64,000 bases of DNA, taken from contig CAJNDS010000335.1 of the NCBI GenBank assembly GCA_905221605.1, positions 1,745,430-1,809,429 on the forward strand, given 5' to 3'. The notes below the pieces were generated by a model, which was given only the letters and a program-made list of their open reading frames with translations, searched no databases and was not told where the DNA came from. The translations under genes and the position numbers were made by a program. Source of the DNA: Symbiodinium natans (lineage: Eukaryota; Sar; Dinophyceae; Suessiales; Symbiodiniaceae). Shown here in pieces: positions 42,201 through 53,500 of the stretch (the first letter of the stretch is position 1; each line of letters begins with the position of its first letter).

Positions 42201-45192
42201 AAAGTTATGATCCCTTTTGGGATTTAGGGTTTAGGGTTTAGATAGGGTTTCGGGTTATGGGTGACTGTCAAAATTATGATCCCTTTTGGGGTACACTAAA
42301 CATCAGGTGCCGTATTATAATATGGGTCCAAAAAAGGACCATAATTTTGACATCCACCATATGGATCCCCAAACCCAAGTTGGAGGTTCGTGGTACTCAA
42401 TGTCCAACTAGAACTCTCCTATAATCCACTTACAGAAAACCCCAAAAAAGCTGGAAACCTTTTTAAGGACAAACAGTGCTGATATTCCCTATACTATACT
42501 CTTAGGGATTGAGGCTATTGAGTTTCCAACTGTTTGGCCCAATAGGGTTATAATTGGGTTACAAGTGCAATTACTGTTTGGTCAGTACATGACCCTCCAA
42601 GTAATCCCTGAAATCTGATCCATTAACTGCCCGCCCTCTATACTATCCGCCTTAAATCACCTTAATTAGGCTGAATTATCCCTAAATAGCCTTTACTATG
42701 GGGGGGAACCTAGGGGGGTAGTATAGAGCGGGGCAGTAGGGAAACCCATGAATGAACTGGAAAGTAGAAAGAATTTGTAGACGAGGAATGAACTGGAAAG
42801 TCCGACTGAGGTGGTCGTACTCCTGGTCAAAGAGGATCTCGGGATTCGTGAAGCCCCTGAAGCAGCTGGCAGCTTTGCAGCAGTTGCCTGAGCCCTGCAA
42901 AGGGGGTTTAGTTTTGCCCTAAACCCTAAACCCTAAACCCTAAACCCTAAACCCTAAGCCCGGGGGCCCAAGGCTTCCTTCGATGATCCCCTGGAGGGCC
43001 TCAAGCAGCAGCGGCTGCTTGGCTCACAGGATTTAGGGTTTAGGGTTTAGGGTTTAGGGTTTATAGGGTCTAGGGTTTAGGGTTTAGGGTTTAGGGTTTA
43101 GGGTTTATTTTTTTTAGGGCTTGTGAGGGACGGCTACCTGCAGTTGAGGGTTTTTGGGGTTTAGGGTGGGGCGCGTTGAGGGCTCCGCTTTTTGGTTTAG
43201 GGTCCAGGGGTGCAGGGCACTAATTCCCCGGTTTGAGGTTTTGGGCCTCGCATGTAATGATCGCATCCCTTAAACCCGAAACCCTAACCCTAAACCCTAA
43301 ACCCTAAACCCTAAACCCTAAACCCTAAACCCTAAACCCTAAACCGCCTAAACCCTAAACCCTAAACCCTAAACCCTACTGGCCAACAGGAAGTTCGGGG
43401 TGCATGTGTTTTTTAGGGTGTTTGGGTTCTACCAGGAGGGGCCCCCTAGTTATAAGTAGAGTTATAAGAGCCCTGAATTGGGTTAGAAGGATCCTAAAGT
43501 AGGTTGGAAGTCCCTTAACTACAGTTAGTATAGTAAGGGGCCTCTCCTTGTAGAGTTTAGGGTTTAGGGTTTAGGGTTTAGGGTTTTGGGTTTAGGGTTT
43601 AGGCTGTTGGTTTAACACCTTGGGCTTAGGGGTGAAGTTTGGGTCCGGGAGCTCCACGTCCACTAACTCAGGGCTTAGGCTACGGCTTAGGGTTTAGAGT
43701 TTAGGTTTTAGGGTTTAGGGTTTAGGGTTTAGGGTTTAGGTGTGGGATTATATAGGATTTTCGAAACGCACATTAGCTCCCTGGCTCTTCACTGCAACCT
43801 TCGTTTCGAGTTTACTTGGTTCTTTGATCAGGTAGTGGGGCCCTTTAGGGCCAGATGAGGAGTATGTACAGAGAATCTCCCTAAACCCCAAACCCTCAAT
43901 CCGCCTGAATCTCAAATCTCAAACCCTAAACCCCAAACCCTGAACCCTAAACCCCAAACCCCAAACCCCAAACCCCAAACCCCAAACCCTTTACCCGACC
44001 TTATGGGCCTCCCTTGAACTCAGGCTGGGAATGGGTCTACCCTTGTGCCGGCTCTACACCAAGCACCCTTAGGGAGGGGATGTTGGGGTTTAGGGTTCAG
44101 AGTTTAGGGTTTAGGGCTCAGAGTTTGGGGTTTGTGGGTTTTGTGTCTACTTTGGGGTTGAGTGCTTGAAGGGCTGGGGTTGGGGGGGGTGGGGGGTTTT
44201 TGGGGTTTTGGGTTTTTTTGGGGTTTTGGGGTTTTGGGGTTTTGGGGTTTGGGGGTTTGGGGGTTTGGGGGTTTGGGGTTTCGGCTTTAGTTTGGGGTTC
44301 AGGGTTTAGGGGTTTCAGGGGTTTATGAATTGAGGAGGTGGGGTGGAGGGTTTAGTGTTTGGTTTGGCCGCGGAGAGGGAGGGGTGTTGGGGTTTGGGTT
44401 TTTTTTGCGTTTTGGTTTGCGTTTGCGTGTTGGGTTTTCAGGTGTATGGTGGGGTTCGTTCGAGTTGAGAGCCCTAAACCCTAAACCCTAGCAAACCCTA
44501 AACCCTAAACCCTAAACCCTGAAGGTACATGGGCGGCTCACTGCAGCTCATGTCTGTCCCTGGCGTCGGTTCGGTCCTCACTTGGGGGGGTTTTGAGTTT
44601 GGGTCTCCCAAACCACTTTAGGGTTTAGGGTTTAGGGTTTAGGGTTTAGGGTTTAGGGTTTTCACACCCCACCCAAGAACCCCCAGAACCCCCAAAGCCC
44701 GAAATGAAATCTGGGGAAGAGGGGAGGGGGGGGGGGGGGCGGGGAGTAGTTGATGTCGCAGGGTGTACCCTAAACCCGAAACCCTAAACCACGTGGGCCT
44801 GTGGTTTGTTGGGATGCTTGGGTTAAGAGTACGGGGCTTTCTTTAGGCAACCCTTCTGACCTAAGTCCTAAGCCCTCGGCCCTGTGTCTCAGACCAGGAG
44901 CCCGAACCCTGGAAGTGCGCACCCTTATAGGGTTTAGGGTTTAGGGTTCAAGGTTTAGGGTTTAGGGTTTAGGGTTTAGGGTTTAGGGTTTAGGGTCCTA
45001 ATCCCGCCTCAGCCCGAAATTATGTATACAAGCTTTAGACCTGCCAAACAACCGCGAGCCCTAAACCCTAGACCCTAAACCCTAAACCCTAAATCCGAAC
45101 TTAAACCCTAAACCCGAGGCGTTGACACGTACCTGGTCCTTTCGCGGATCGACCCGCTGAGCATTACTCCGACGTGTGAATCGCTCGTTTGA
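39295..45192 (+). CDS. Mitochondrial GHKL protein kinase (PDK/BCKDK family), eight exons
   Basis: This family phosphorylates and inactivates the E1 subunit of pyruvate or branched-chain 2-oxoacid dehydrogenase in the mitochondrial matrix. Exons: 39295-39347 (YLLLLTEELLKNCAYAT, the N box with E and N); 40123-40196 (VINRADDDKGLEAFPVTVTV); 40622-40659 (VETSEVVIKISD); 41249 to about 41320 (GGGISEGSAEKLRS; with the preceding D-R this is G1, D-x-G-G-G); 42973-43010 (ASFDDPLEGLKQ); 44024-44062 (LGMGLPLCRLYT, G2); 44525-44568 (YMGGSLQLMSVPGV); 45119-45192 (VDTYLVLSRIDP... to TGA). Joins are phase-consistent except after G1, where the YTTA-like ATP-lid exon was not found. Donors at 39348, 40197, 43011 and 44063 are GC; 40660 and 44569 are GT. 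PDK versus BCKDK cannot be decided. Confidence 0.85.
39845..39980. mobile_element. TIR element, family C, in a kinase intron
   Basis: TACTTGGAGGTTCACGGCTA at the left and CCCGTGAACCTTCAAGTGCA at the right. It lies inside the GC-AG intron 39348-40122. Confidence 0.8.
41860..42000. mobile_element. Family C fragments
   Basis: AAGTACCATGAATCCCAAAG and TCCTGATCCTCCAAGTAGAC are right-end sequences of family C; a further GGTCCTCCAAGTAGACC lies at 42030. They appear to be stacked partial copies. Confidence 0.55.
42183..42366. mobile_element. Family H element with duplicated left end around a TTTAGGG tract
   Basis: The left end (GGGTGGCTGTCAAAGTTATG, 42190 on) is repeated at about 42258 (GGGTGACTGTCAAAATTATG). 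About 30 nt of TTTAGGG-type sequence lies between. The right end is GGACCATAATTTTGACATCC. It sits in the kinase intron after G1. Confidence 0.8.
42378..42602. mobile_element. Family C element, long form
   Basis: AGTTGGAGGTTCGTGGTACT at the left, CAGTACATGACCCTCCAAGT at the right. At about 225 nt it is longer than other C copies. It lies immediately after the family H element. Confidence 0.65.
43429..43554. mobile_element. TIR element, family E, in a kinase intron
   Basis: CTACCAGGAGGGGCCCCCTA at the left, GGGGCCTCTCCTTGTAGAG at the right, with internal AGTTATAAGTAGAGTTATAA. Within intron 43011-44023. Confidence 0.85.
44190..44290 (+). repeat. TTTTGGGG-type variant array
   Basis: GGGGTTTT and GGGGGTTT units in a G-rich stretch of kinase intron 44063-44524. 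Confidence 0.85.
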
Positions 45193-45960
45193 GGTTGAGG
45201 GACTAGAGTTCTCTAGCGAGCTGAGGTTGATGGTTTAGGGTTTAGGGTAAACCATGAACCCTCAACGAACCCTAAACGCTAAACCTTAAACCCTAAACCC
45301 TAAACACCCACACTAAGCTTCCTAGCGGGAGTTCGGGGTGTAGGGTGTCGGGCATTGTGAACACCTTTGCACAATTCGGCTGCCCTCGGCCGCAATCATG
45401 TGGGGGTCGGGAACCCTAAACCCTAAACCCTAAACCCTATAGAAGTGTACACCTTGTTTTCACTGGGACTCTATCATGTAGAGTCACCCCCCACGCAGCA
45501 CGCAGCCTGCTCCTCCGCCCCCGGCTTCCTGCGCACATAGGTGCAGGGTTTAGGGTTTAGGGTTTAGGGTTTAGGGTTTAGGGTTTAGGGTTCAGGGTTT
45601 AGGGCTTAGGGCTTAGGGTTTAACATCCCTTGCGCACTGAACCCTGAACCCTAAATCCTGCACTGTAGACTTTTTAAGTTACGGCTTCAGCTTACTTATT
45701 TCGGTTTATGAGGGGCCACGTGCCTTTTAGTAGTTCCAATCAAGACTTGACAACTTGAACCCTATGTAGGGCTCGTTAGGGTGGGGGGGGGGGGGGGGGG
45801 GGGGGGGGGAGGTAGGGCAAACCCTAAACCTTAAACGTTAGAATCCGAAAGCCCAATCCCCCCAAGCCCACCCCAAACCAGCCCCTAAAACCCTGAGCCC
45901 ACCCTAAACCCTAAGACCCTCGGAATGCTTTCTGATAGCAAGGGCTCTCACAAGTTTTAG

Positions 45961-46053
45961 GCTAAGCGCCGCCTGTGCCGCGTCTCGGAAGCTACCAACT
46001 GGAGCAAGTTGCCCGGGGATTGGCAGGCACAGCTCCTCAACCCCCAAAAATAG
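45961..46053 (+). CDS. Candidate terminal exon
   Basis: Acceptor CACAAGTTTTAG, then AKRRLCRVSEATNWSKLPGD, WQAQLLNPQK and TAG. Tryptophan-containing, non-repetitive frame. A minus-strand frame of 128 codons covers the same bases (45904-46290), but carries array-type sequence at its end. Unknown product. Confidence 0.4.
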   Translation, partial: AKRRLCRVSEATNWSKLPGDWQAQLLNPQK

Positions 46054-46794
46054 CCGCAAAAGCAAGCAGAGTTCAGAATTATTGAGGGTTAAAGGGTTAA
46101 ACGATGCAACACAACCAGCCCAACAGCAAACAGCTTGTCGTTCAAGTGCGTAGTGGCTGCTCGGCATTGAGCTTGTTTTGTGTTGCTTTGTTTGTCTTTG
46201 CTTTGTTTTTGTTTTTGCTTTGTTTTTGTTCCGTGTGTGTGTGTGGTAGACCTCATATGCCCGAAACCCTAAACCCGACTCCTCAACCAAAAGTAGCTCT
46301 AAACGTTGGAGAGAGGCATGCCCACTGTAGCCCTTTAATGACGTAAACCCTTAAACGTCTTGGGGTGTTTATATGTCATAGGGTTTCCGTTGGCTGTGGG
46401 GTTCGGGCCGCCCAATACCCCTAAACCCTAAACCCTAAACCCTAAACCCTAAACCCTAAACCCTAAACCCTAAACCCGAAACCCGAAACCCGAAACCCCA
46501 AACCCGAAACCCGAAACCCCAAACCCTGACCATTCGGGGCCAAGTCTTTCCCACTGCCCGGGCTGCCTTTTACAAAGGTGCCTAGTGCTGATCTCGCCGT
46601 CCAGGGAGCGAGGGTTTAGGGTTTAGGGTTCAGGGTTTAGGGTTTAGGGTTTAGGGTTTAGGGTTTGGGGTTTGGGGTTTAGAGTTTAGGATATAGCGGA
46701 CTACCAAGAATCTATGGTTGGAACTGTGGGCCACTTATGTGGCCGCTGACCCTTGTTAAAATAGGGATTCGAAGTGTGGGCTCTTCTTATGTGT

Positions 46795-46926
46795 AGCTGG
46801 CTGGTTCTTTGTAGGGAATGAGGGAATTAGGGTCCTATAATATCCCTTAAAGGGTATATATATATATGTATGTATCTATATATATATATATAGGGCCCTG
46901 ATTCCCTCATACTCTGCAACCGGGGG
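46795..46926. mobile_element. TIR element, family G
   Basis: CTGGCTGGTTCTTTGTAGGG at the left, GGGCCCTGATTCCCTCATAC at the right, AT-repeat core with two TATA runs. Confidence 0.8.
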
Positions 46927-47592
46927 GGGGGTAGTGTATATAAGGGGTCATAGAACAAGGGACCCAAACTTAAGGGCCCATGCTCGGAACCTTAGAAAGA
47001 GTCCCTGGGCAGGCTCGGTGTTCCCCACCTACAAGGGAGACACCCTAAACCCTAAACCCTAAACCCTAAACCCTAAACCCTAAACATCTGGAGGTCTAGA
47101 TGGATAGATTGGGGCCGTAGATAGGAGTGGCCCTGAGAATGTGAGTTTGCGGTTACGGTTAAGGGCTTCGGGGAGTTCGATGGGGTTGTGGGAATTCCGT
47201 TTGTGCTTACGAGTCTTGGGCTTCGCTCAAGTGCCTAGGATGCGGGGGCGACGGAAGAAATTTCTGCATTTTAAACTCCAGCCCTAAGTCCTACATGATG
47301 AACTATAAGCGCTAAGGGTTTAGAGTTTAGGGTTTAGGGTTTAGAGTTTAGGGTTTAGGGTTTAGGGTTTAGGGCAAAGCCTTTGGACGCCAGGGTGAAA
47401 ATTGCAAAAAGACGTGCTCAGAAGGGTTGGGGTTGGGGGCTCAGTGTGTTGCGTTGCATTGTTTAGGGTGTAGGGTTGGGATTTAGGGTTTAGGGTTTAG
47501 GGTTTAGGGTTTGGGGTTTGGGGTTTGGGGTTTGGGATTTGGGATTTGGGGGTTTGGATCGCTCGCTTCGTCTGGATGTTGAGATTCGGGAA

Positions 47593-50500
47593 ATGGATGC
47601 CAAAGAGCATGGCACCAGAACTTTTTTTACGAAGCCCCAAGCTCCCAAACCCGCAGCGGCGCCTCCGAAGAACAGCCGCGCACCACGCAGGGACTGGCGT
47701 TACAGCTTGGGGTTTAGGGTTTAGGGTTTCGGGTTTAGGGTTTAGGGTTTAGGGTTTAGGGTTTAGGGTTTAGGATGCAGGGTGGGGTGTACTTGCAAAT
47801 CTCCGTCAAACTGTTGGCCATGAGCCTGAAACCCTAAGACCTAAACCCGAAACCTCTAAAATCTATAACTCCGACGCTAAATCTCTAAATAACGCTTAGC
47901 CCTAAACCTCTAAATATTTAAATTGCCCGAAACAGCCCGAAGCCCAACAAATTCAAATCCGACAATGATAGGAATCCCTAAACAAAACCTTAACCCTAAA
48001 CCCTAAAGAGCCCTAAAGAACCCTAAAGAACCCTATACCTTAAAGAACCCGAAAGAACCCTAAAGAACCCTAAAGAACCCTGAGCCCGGATCAAAGCTCA
48101 ACGCCGCCAAGCCCTCAACACCCGAGCGCTAGAGCCCAAATCCTTGAACACCTCGAATTCCTACGTCCCTTCCTTTGTGTTTGGGGATTAGGGTTTCTGT
48201 TTTAGGGTTTAGGGTGTGGAAATGTTGACCCCCGAAAACCCCCAAAGCCCTAAACCCAGGCCCTGTAAGCCCTCCAAATAAGTATGCCCTGAACCCTCAG
48301 TGGACCTTACAAACCCTAAACCCTAAATCCTAAACCCTTGCAACCTTCAGGGTTTCGGGTGATTGCGGGCGAAGTTCAGCCCCAGAGCCCTAGACCTCAA
48401 AGCGCCCCAACCCCCCCATACCACAGATAGTTCAAATCCTTAGGGTTTGGGGTTTAGCGTTTAGGGTTTAGGGTTTAGGTCTTAGGGCTTTTCTATGGGA
48501 AGTTACATGATTTCTCAGTATGGTCCCTTACTTTCTTTAAAGGGGTCTGAAGTATGGGGTTGTAGGGCCCGTACTAAGGGACTATGTAACTACCCTGATA
48601 GTAAGGGTTTCGAGCCATCAAGCCTTAAACCCCTAAACCCTAAACCCTAAACCCTTTGATGTCGTCCGGGCGTTGGGCTCATGGGGCCGGGTCATTCGGG
48701 CCCATGGGTGTCGGTGTATTTAAGGGGTTTAGGGTTTAGGGTTTAGGGCTAAGGGTTTTCTGGGGCGCTTCGGGCTGTCAGGTTAGTCAGGTTTGAGCTT
48801 CAGGTTTCAGGTTTGAGCTGCGTTTCGTACCTCTGCCCCCAAAACCGGGTTTAGGGTATACACACCCCTAAGACCCAACGACATCAGAAGCCCCAACTTA
48901 CCCGCTCAACCCTCAACCCTCAACCCTAAACTCTAGACCTTCAAACCCTAAACCCCAAACCCTAAACCCTAAACCCTAGCCCAAAACCTAAACCCTAGCC
49001 CAAAACCCTATAAACCCGAAACCCTAGCCCTAAACCCTATAAACCCTAAACCCTAGCCCTAAACCCTAAACCCTATAAACCCTAAACCCTAGCCCTAAAC
49101 CCTAAACCCTAAACCCTAACCCCGGAAGGTGGCGCTCCGGCAGATTCTGACGCCCGTGGCCGCGGTGCATCGATACTTCGGTTCGGAAGTGGAGCCTCGT
49201 GGCAAGTTAGGGTTTAGGGTTTAGGGTTCAGGGTTCAGGGTTCAGGGTTTAGGGTTTAGGGTTTAGGGTATTAGGGGTACATTTTTGGTGTCCTTATTGT
49301 ACGGGAATCCTAGGGTCTATCGTAAACCCCCCATTGCAGTGCTTGGGTTTAAAGTTTAATGAGTACTTGGAGGCTTGGAGGACCCTAAACCCTAAACCCT
49401 AAACCCTAAGCCCTAAACCCTAAACCCTCAACCCTAAACCCTAAACCCTAGACCCTAAACCCTAAACCCGATCACAACTGTTCTCATAACCCACTTGTAA
49501 GCCCCCTCAGTGGCCCAATGAGGTTATTGCTGGGTCAGAAGTACACTTACTAGGACCCAGAGTAGGCCCTTATTCCCTTTGTTTAGGGTTTAGGGCTTAG
49601 GGCCCCAAGCCCCAAAGTTTAAACCCCAAATCCGAAAACCTGAGCACCATAAACCCTAAACCCAAAACCCAAAACCCCACCACAAAAGTCTCCGAATCCC
49701 TACACCGGATGCCCTCGAGCAGTTGCAGGGCTCAGTTAGGCTTTCATTGGGCTGAAGAGGGTCGAGGGTTTAGGGTTTAGGGTTGAGGGTTTAGGTTTCA
49801 CGGTCTAGGGTGCGCATGCGGGGTATCTAGGATTTTTCAAAGGCGGACTTGGGGCAGGTCTATAGGTTGGAGATTTTCCCTAAACCTGAAAAACCCTAAA
49901 ACCAAAACCCTTAAGCGCACCCCCGAAACTCTAAATCCTAAAGTCGGGTTCGAGGGGGGGGGGGTAGCGGAGGGTGATCCGTACACCCTAAACCCTATAA
50001 ACCCTAAACCCTAAACCCCTAGCCCCCGAACCCACAGGCACTGTACTTTGCGTGGATGAATCATTTCACGCTCTGGCTGCTGGCGCCTGCGGGCGTGGGC
50101 CTGGCGGCATTTTCCCGCATGCCGCCTAGCTTGAAGCTGGCCTCGAACCCTCAAATTTAGGAGTTTAGGGTTAGGGTTTAGGGTTTAGGGTTTAGGGTTT
50201 AGGGTTTAGGGTTTAGGGTTTAGGGTTTAGGGTTTAGGGTTTAGGGTTTAGGGTTTGGGGTTTGGGGTTTGGGGTTTGGGTTTTAGGGCTTGGGGTGCAG
50301 GGTGCATATCTTTTGTGGAGGGGTGTATAGAAGAAGACTTGGCCATGTAGCCCAGAGATGATGCTATAGCCTTGGGTTCCCTTGCGCCCCCCCCCCCCCC
50401 CTACAGTTGGGGTTTAGGGTTTACGGTTTAGGGTTAGGGTTTAGGGTTTAGGCTTGAGGGTATTTCTGAATTGTGGGGGTTTCTGGGCTCTCTTCGGAGC

Positions 50501-53500
50501 ACTACCAACCCTAAACCCTACTTGGAGGTTCATGGCACTTAAAGACCCGATTAGAACTGTACTTATCACCCAGTTATAACCACCTTAGGGTACTTAAAGG
50601 AGTGGTTAGAAGTAGAGTTATAGTTGGGTTATTAGGTACCGTGAGCCTCCTAATCCCTAAACCCTAAACCCCACACATGCTGATTAAAGCATCAGCCGTC
50701 TCACTTATATTGATCGCATTGAATTCAAGTCCGTGTCAACCCCAAACCCCAAACCCCAAACCCCAAACCCAAAACCCCCAAAACCCCAAAACCCCTAAAC
50801 CCCTAAACCCCTAAACCCTAAACCCCTAAACCCCTAAACCCCAAAACCCCAAAACCCCCTAAACCCCCTAAACCCCCTAAACCCCCTAAACCCTAAACCC
50901 TCAACCCTAAACCCTAAGCCCTAGCGAGGAGGCTCTTCGGCTACACTGTGGATGATGATCCTTACCTGCCCTTTCACTCCCTCTTCGTGGTCTTCTGGAC
51001 CTTGGGCTGCAGGTTCAGGGTTTAGGGTTTAGGGTTTAGGGTGTAGGGTTCAGGGTTTAGGATTTAGGGTGCGGGTTCCAGGAATAACCCTCAACTCCAA
51101 GCCTGAGTAGTCACTCCGCTTTCTTTGCATCTTCTTCCATCACTCCGATCCCTGGCCCCCGCTATCAAGCCGGACCTCAAGCTTACAAAGCCCCTAGGGT
51201 TTAGGGTTTAGGGTTTATATGGTTTAGGGTTTAGGGTTTCCCTCAACCTGGAGCCCGGAGACGCTCTAAGGCGTACAGGGGTGCAGAAGGGATCTCTCAG
51301 TTAATTTTAAGGGTTTAGGGTTTAGAGTTTAGGGTTTAGGGTTTAGGGTCTCGGTTACATGATAGGGCTTCTCCTATAGCAACCCTGTATGAGTTATGCA
51401 TATTTTCATTCTTGTTCATATTTTCATTCTTGTTGGCAAAGCGCAACGCAGAGGTTCTAGGAACCCTACACATAGCAGGGGCCGAAGATGGGGACGGTTC
51501 AGCGTGGAGTCACTGACGCACATTCGTTGTTCCTGGGCTTTCCTTCCCTCAAGCGGGGTATAATCTACTAGTTGTGGGTTTGGACATGCGCGGCAAAGTG
51601 CTACAAGCCCTAAACCCTAAACCCTAAACCCTAAACCCTAAACCCTTTTCATGGGCTGCTTGGGAGCTCGGCTCAGGTTTTGTTACCCTAAACCCTAAAC
51701 CCTAAACCCTAAATCCCCCCTTGTGCCAGGAGTGCCTTCTTCCTCCGCAGTTGGGACAGACATTGTTCTGAGCTTGCCTGGCAGTGGAATGCGCCCTGGT
51801 TTTGAAAAGGCAGCTCGCTTGTTGGGGTTTAGGGTTTAGGGTCTAGGGTCTAGGGTCTAGGGTCTAGAGTTTTAGGGTTGAGGGTTGAGGGTTGAGGGTT
51901 GATTTGGAATACATTTTCTTAAAACCCTTGCCGAAAACATTCGTCGGGTCGCGTCTCGTGCACGAGGACATGCTGCGACTCCCATGACTCACTGACTCCA
52001 TGAACCCTAAACCCTAAACCCTGTTGGGAGGATCCTGTAGAAACCCACTCAGCAGCAATGGGCGCACTCTTTCATCCGTCGGAGGCCCGGCGAAAGAAGA
52101 CATCAACCTCTCGCATCGGTGGGGGTTTAGGGTTTAGGGTTTAGGGTTTTTGGTTTAGGGTGGTGGAGATGTTTGAACCCAATCCATGTGAGGGAGGGTT
52201 TAGGGTTTAGGGTTTAGGGTGTAGGGTTTAGGGTTGTTTAGGATCATAAGGGCCCCCGAATATAGACCCCAACTAGTAAGATAAGGACCCCAGTAAGGTA
52301 ACCCTAAGATCGTAGGCCCCCCATGTCTTCTCTCAAGCGGTGTAGATCACCGCCTACTTGGAGGTTCATGGTACTTATAACCCAATTATCACTGTACTGC
52401 ATAACCCACTTATAAACCCTTTAAGTGCCAACATGTGGTTCTCATTGGGGTATATAGTAATTACAGGCAATAATTACAGGTATATTTGGGTTACGAAGTA
52501 CCATGAACCTCCAAGCCCTAAACCCTAAACTCTAGACCCTAAACCCTAAACCTTAAACCCTAAACCCTTGGCTATTGAGTACCATGAACCCCCAAGTAGT
52601 AGCGTTTCTGCTGCAACGAACCTGCGATCGCCGAGGTCCACGGAATCGAGTTCATGGCAGGGCTGAGGCGAAGGGTGCAGTGGAAGGTTCAGGTACAAGG
52701 AGGGGCCTCCTAGTTATAAGTGGAATTATAAGGATCCTAAAGTAGGTTACAAGTCCCTTATCTACAGTTAGTATAGTAAGGGGGCCGCTCTTTGTTAGGG
52801 AACGCCAAAATAGCCTACGTCTTATTAGGCGGAAAACTTGATACTGAGACCAGCTAAGGGCATGGTCTTGAAGTTGGGGTCAGGGCTCCAAAGCGCCCAT
52901 GACTTTAAACCCACAACCTTAATGCCCGCTATGAACTCTTACAAACGCCAGAGACCTCATCCCCTCTCCAGATCTCCCCCCCCCCCCCCCCCCCCGGCAT
53001 CCGCCCCCGCTGCCTTCAACAGTCAGTTGTCCCTGTGGTCTTTTGACATACTCTCATGATCTCATGCGAATATTTAGTACGAGGGCAGGGTCTTTGAGTG
53101 GATGAGATCAAACCCCCGATAAGCCTTAAGAAGGTTCGTTGGTAAGCCGTCCTACGCTTTAGCGTTTATCGTTTGGGACATACGCTTAGGTACCCGTGCC
53201 CCCAATTTGGGGTTCCTGAAGTGGGTGGGCTGTTTAGGGTTCAGGATTTCAGCCGCAAAATCTGGACCCAAACTGAACCCTCAACCCTGAACCCTAAACC
53301 CTAAACTCTAAACCCTAAACCCTAAACGGTAAACCCTAAACCCTAAACCCCAAACCCTAAACCCTAAACCCTAAACCCCTAAACCCTAAACCCTAAACCC
53401 AAAACCCTAAACCCAAAACCCAAAACCCAAAACCCAAAACCCAAAACCCAAAACCCAAAACCCAACCCAAAACCCGAAACCCAAACCCTAAACCCTAAAC

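Larger units (their letters stand above)
45193..47592. other. Between kinase and anoctamin: arrays, elements, weak exon candidates
   Basis: Besides the exon at 45961 and the element at 46795, it holds a poly-G run (45781-45809), several arrays and exon-like pieces: about 45501-45540 (QPAPPPPASCA) and 46545-46612 (SFPLPGLPFTKVPSADLAVQ). Long frames on both strands overlap at 45904-46346; part is T-rich low complexity. Confidence 0.5.

Noticed and set aside
42682-42900. Minus-strand 72-codon ORF, and + strand terminal exon TRNELESPTEVVVLLVKEDL
   Set aside because: Both lie in a kinase intron between exons 41249 and 42973; neither has recognisable homology.
45904-46290. 128-codon minus-strand ORF
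   Set aside because: Contains T-rich low-complexity and array-derived ends; every supported exon in the window is on the + strand.
52030-52120. Anoctamin exon with frame LFHPSEARRKKTSTSRI
   Set aside because: Resembles the segment before helix 2, but the exon at 54887 (YYPYTSRIMAYIF) fits the position, motif and phase better.
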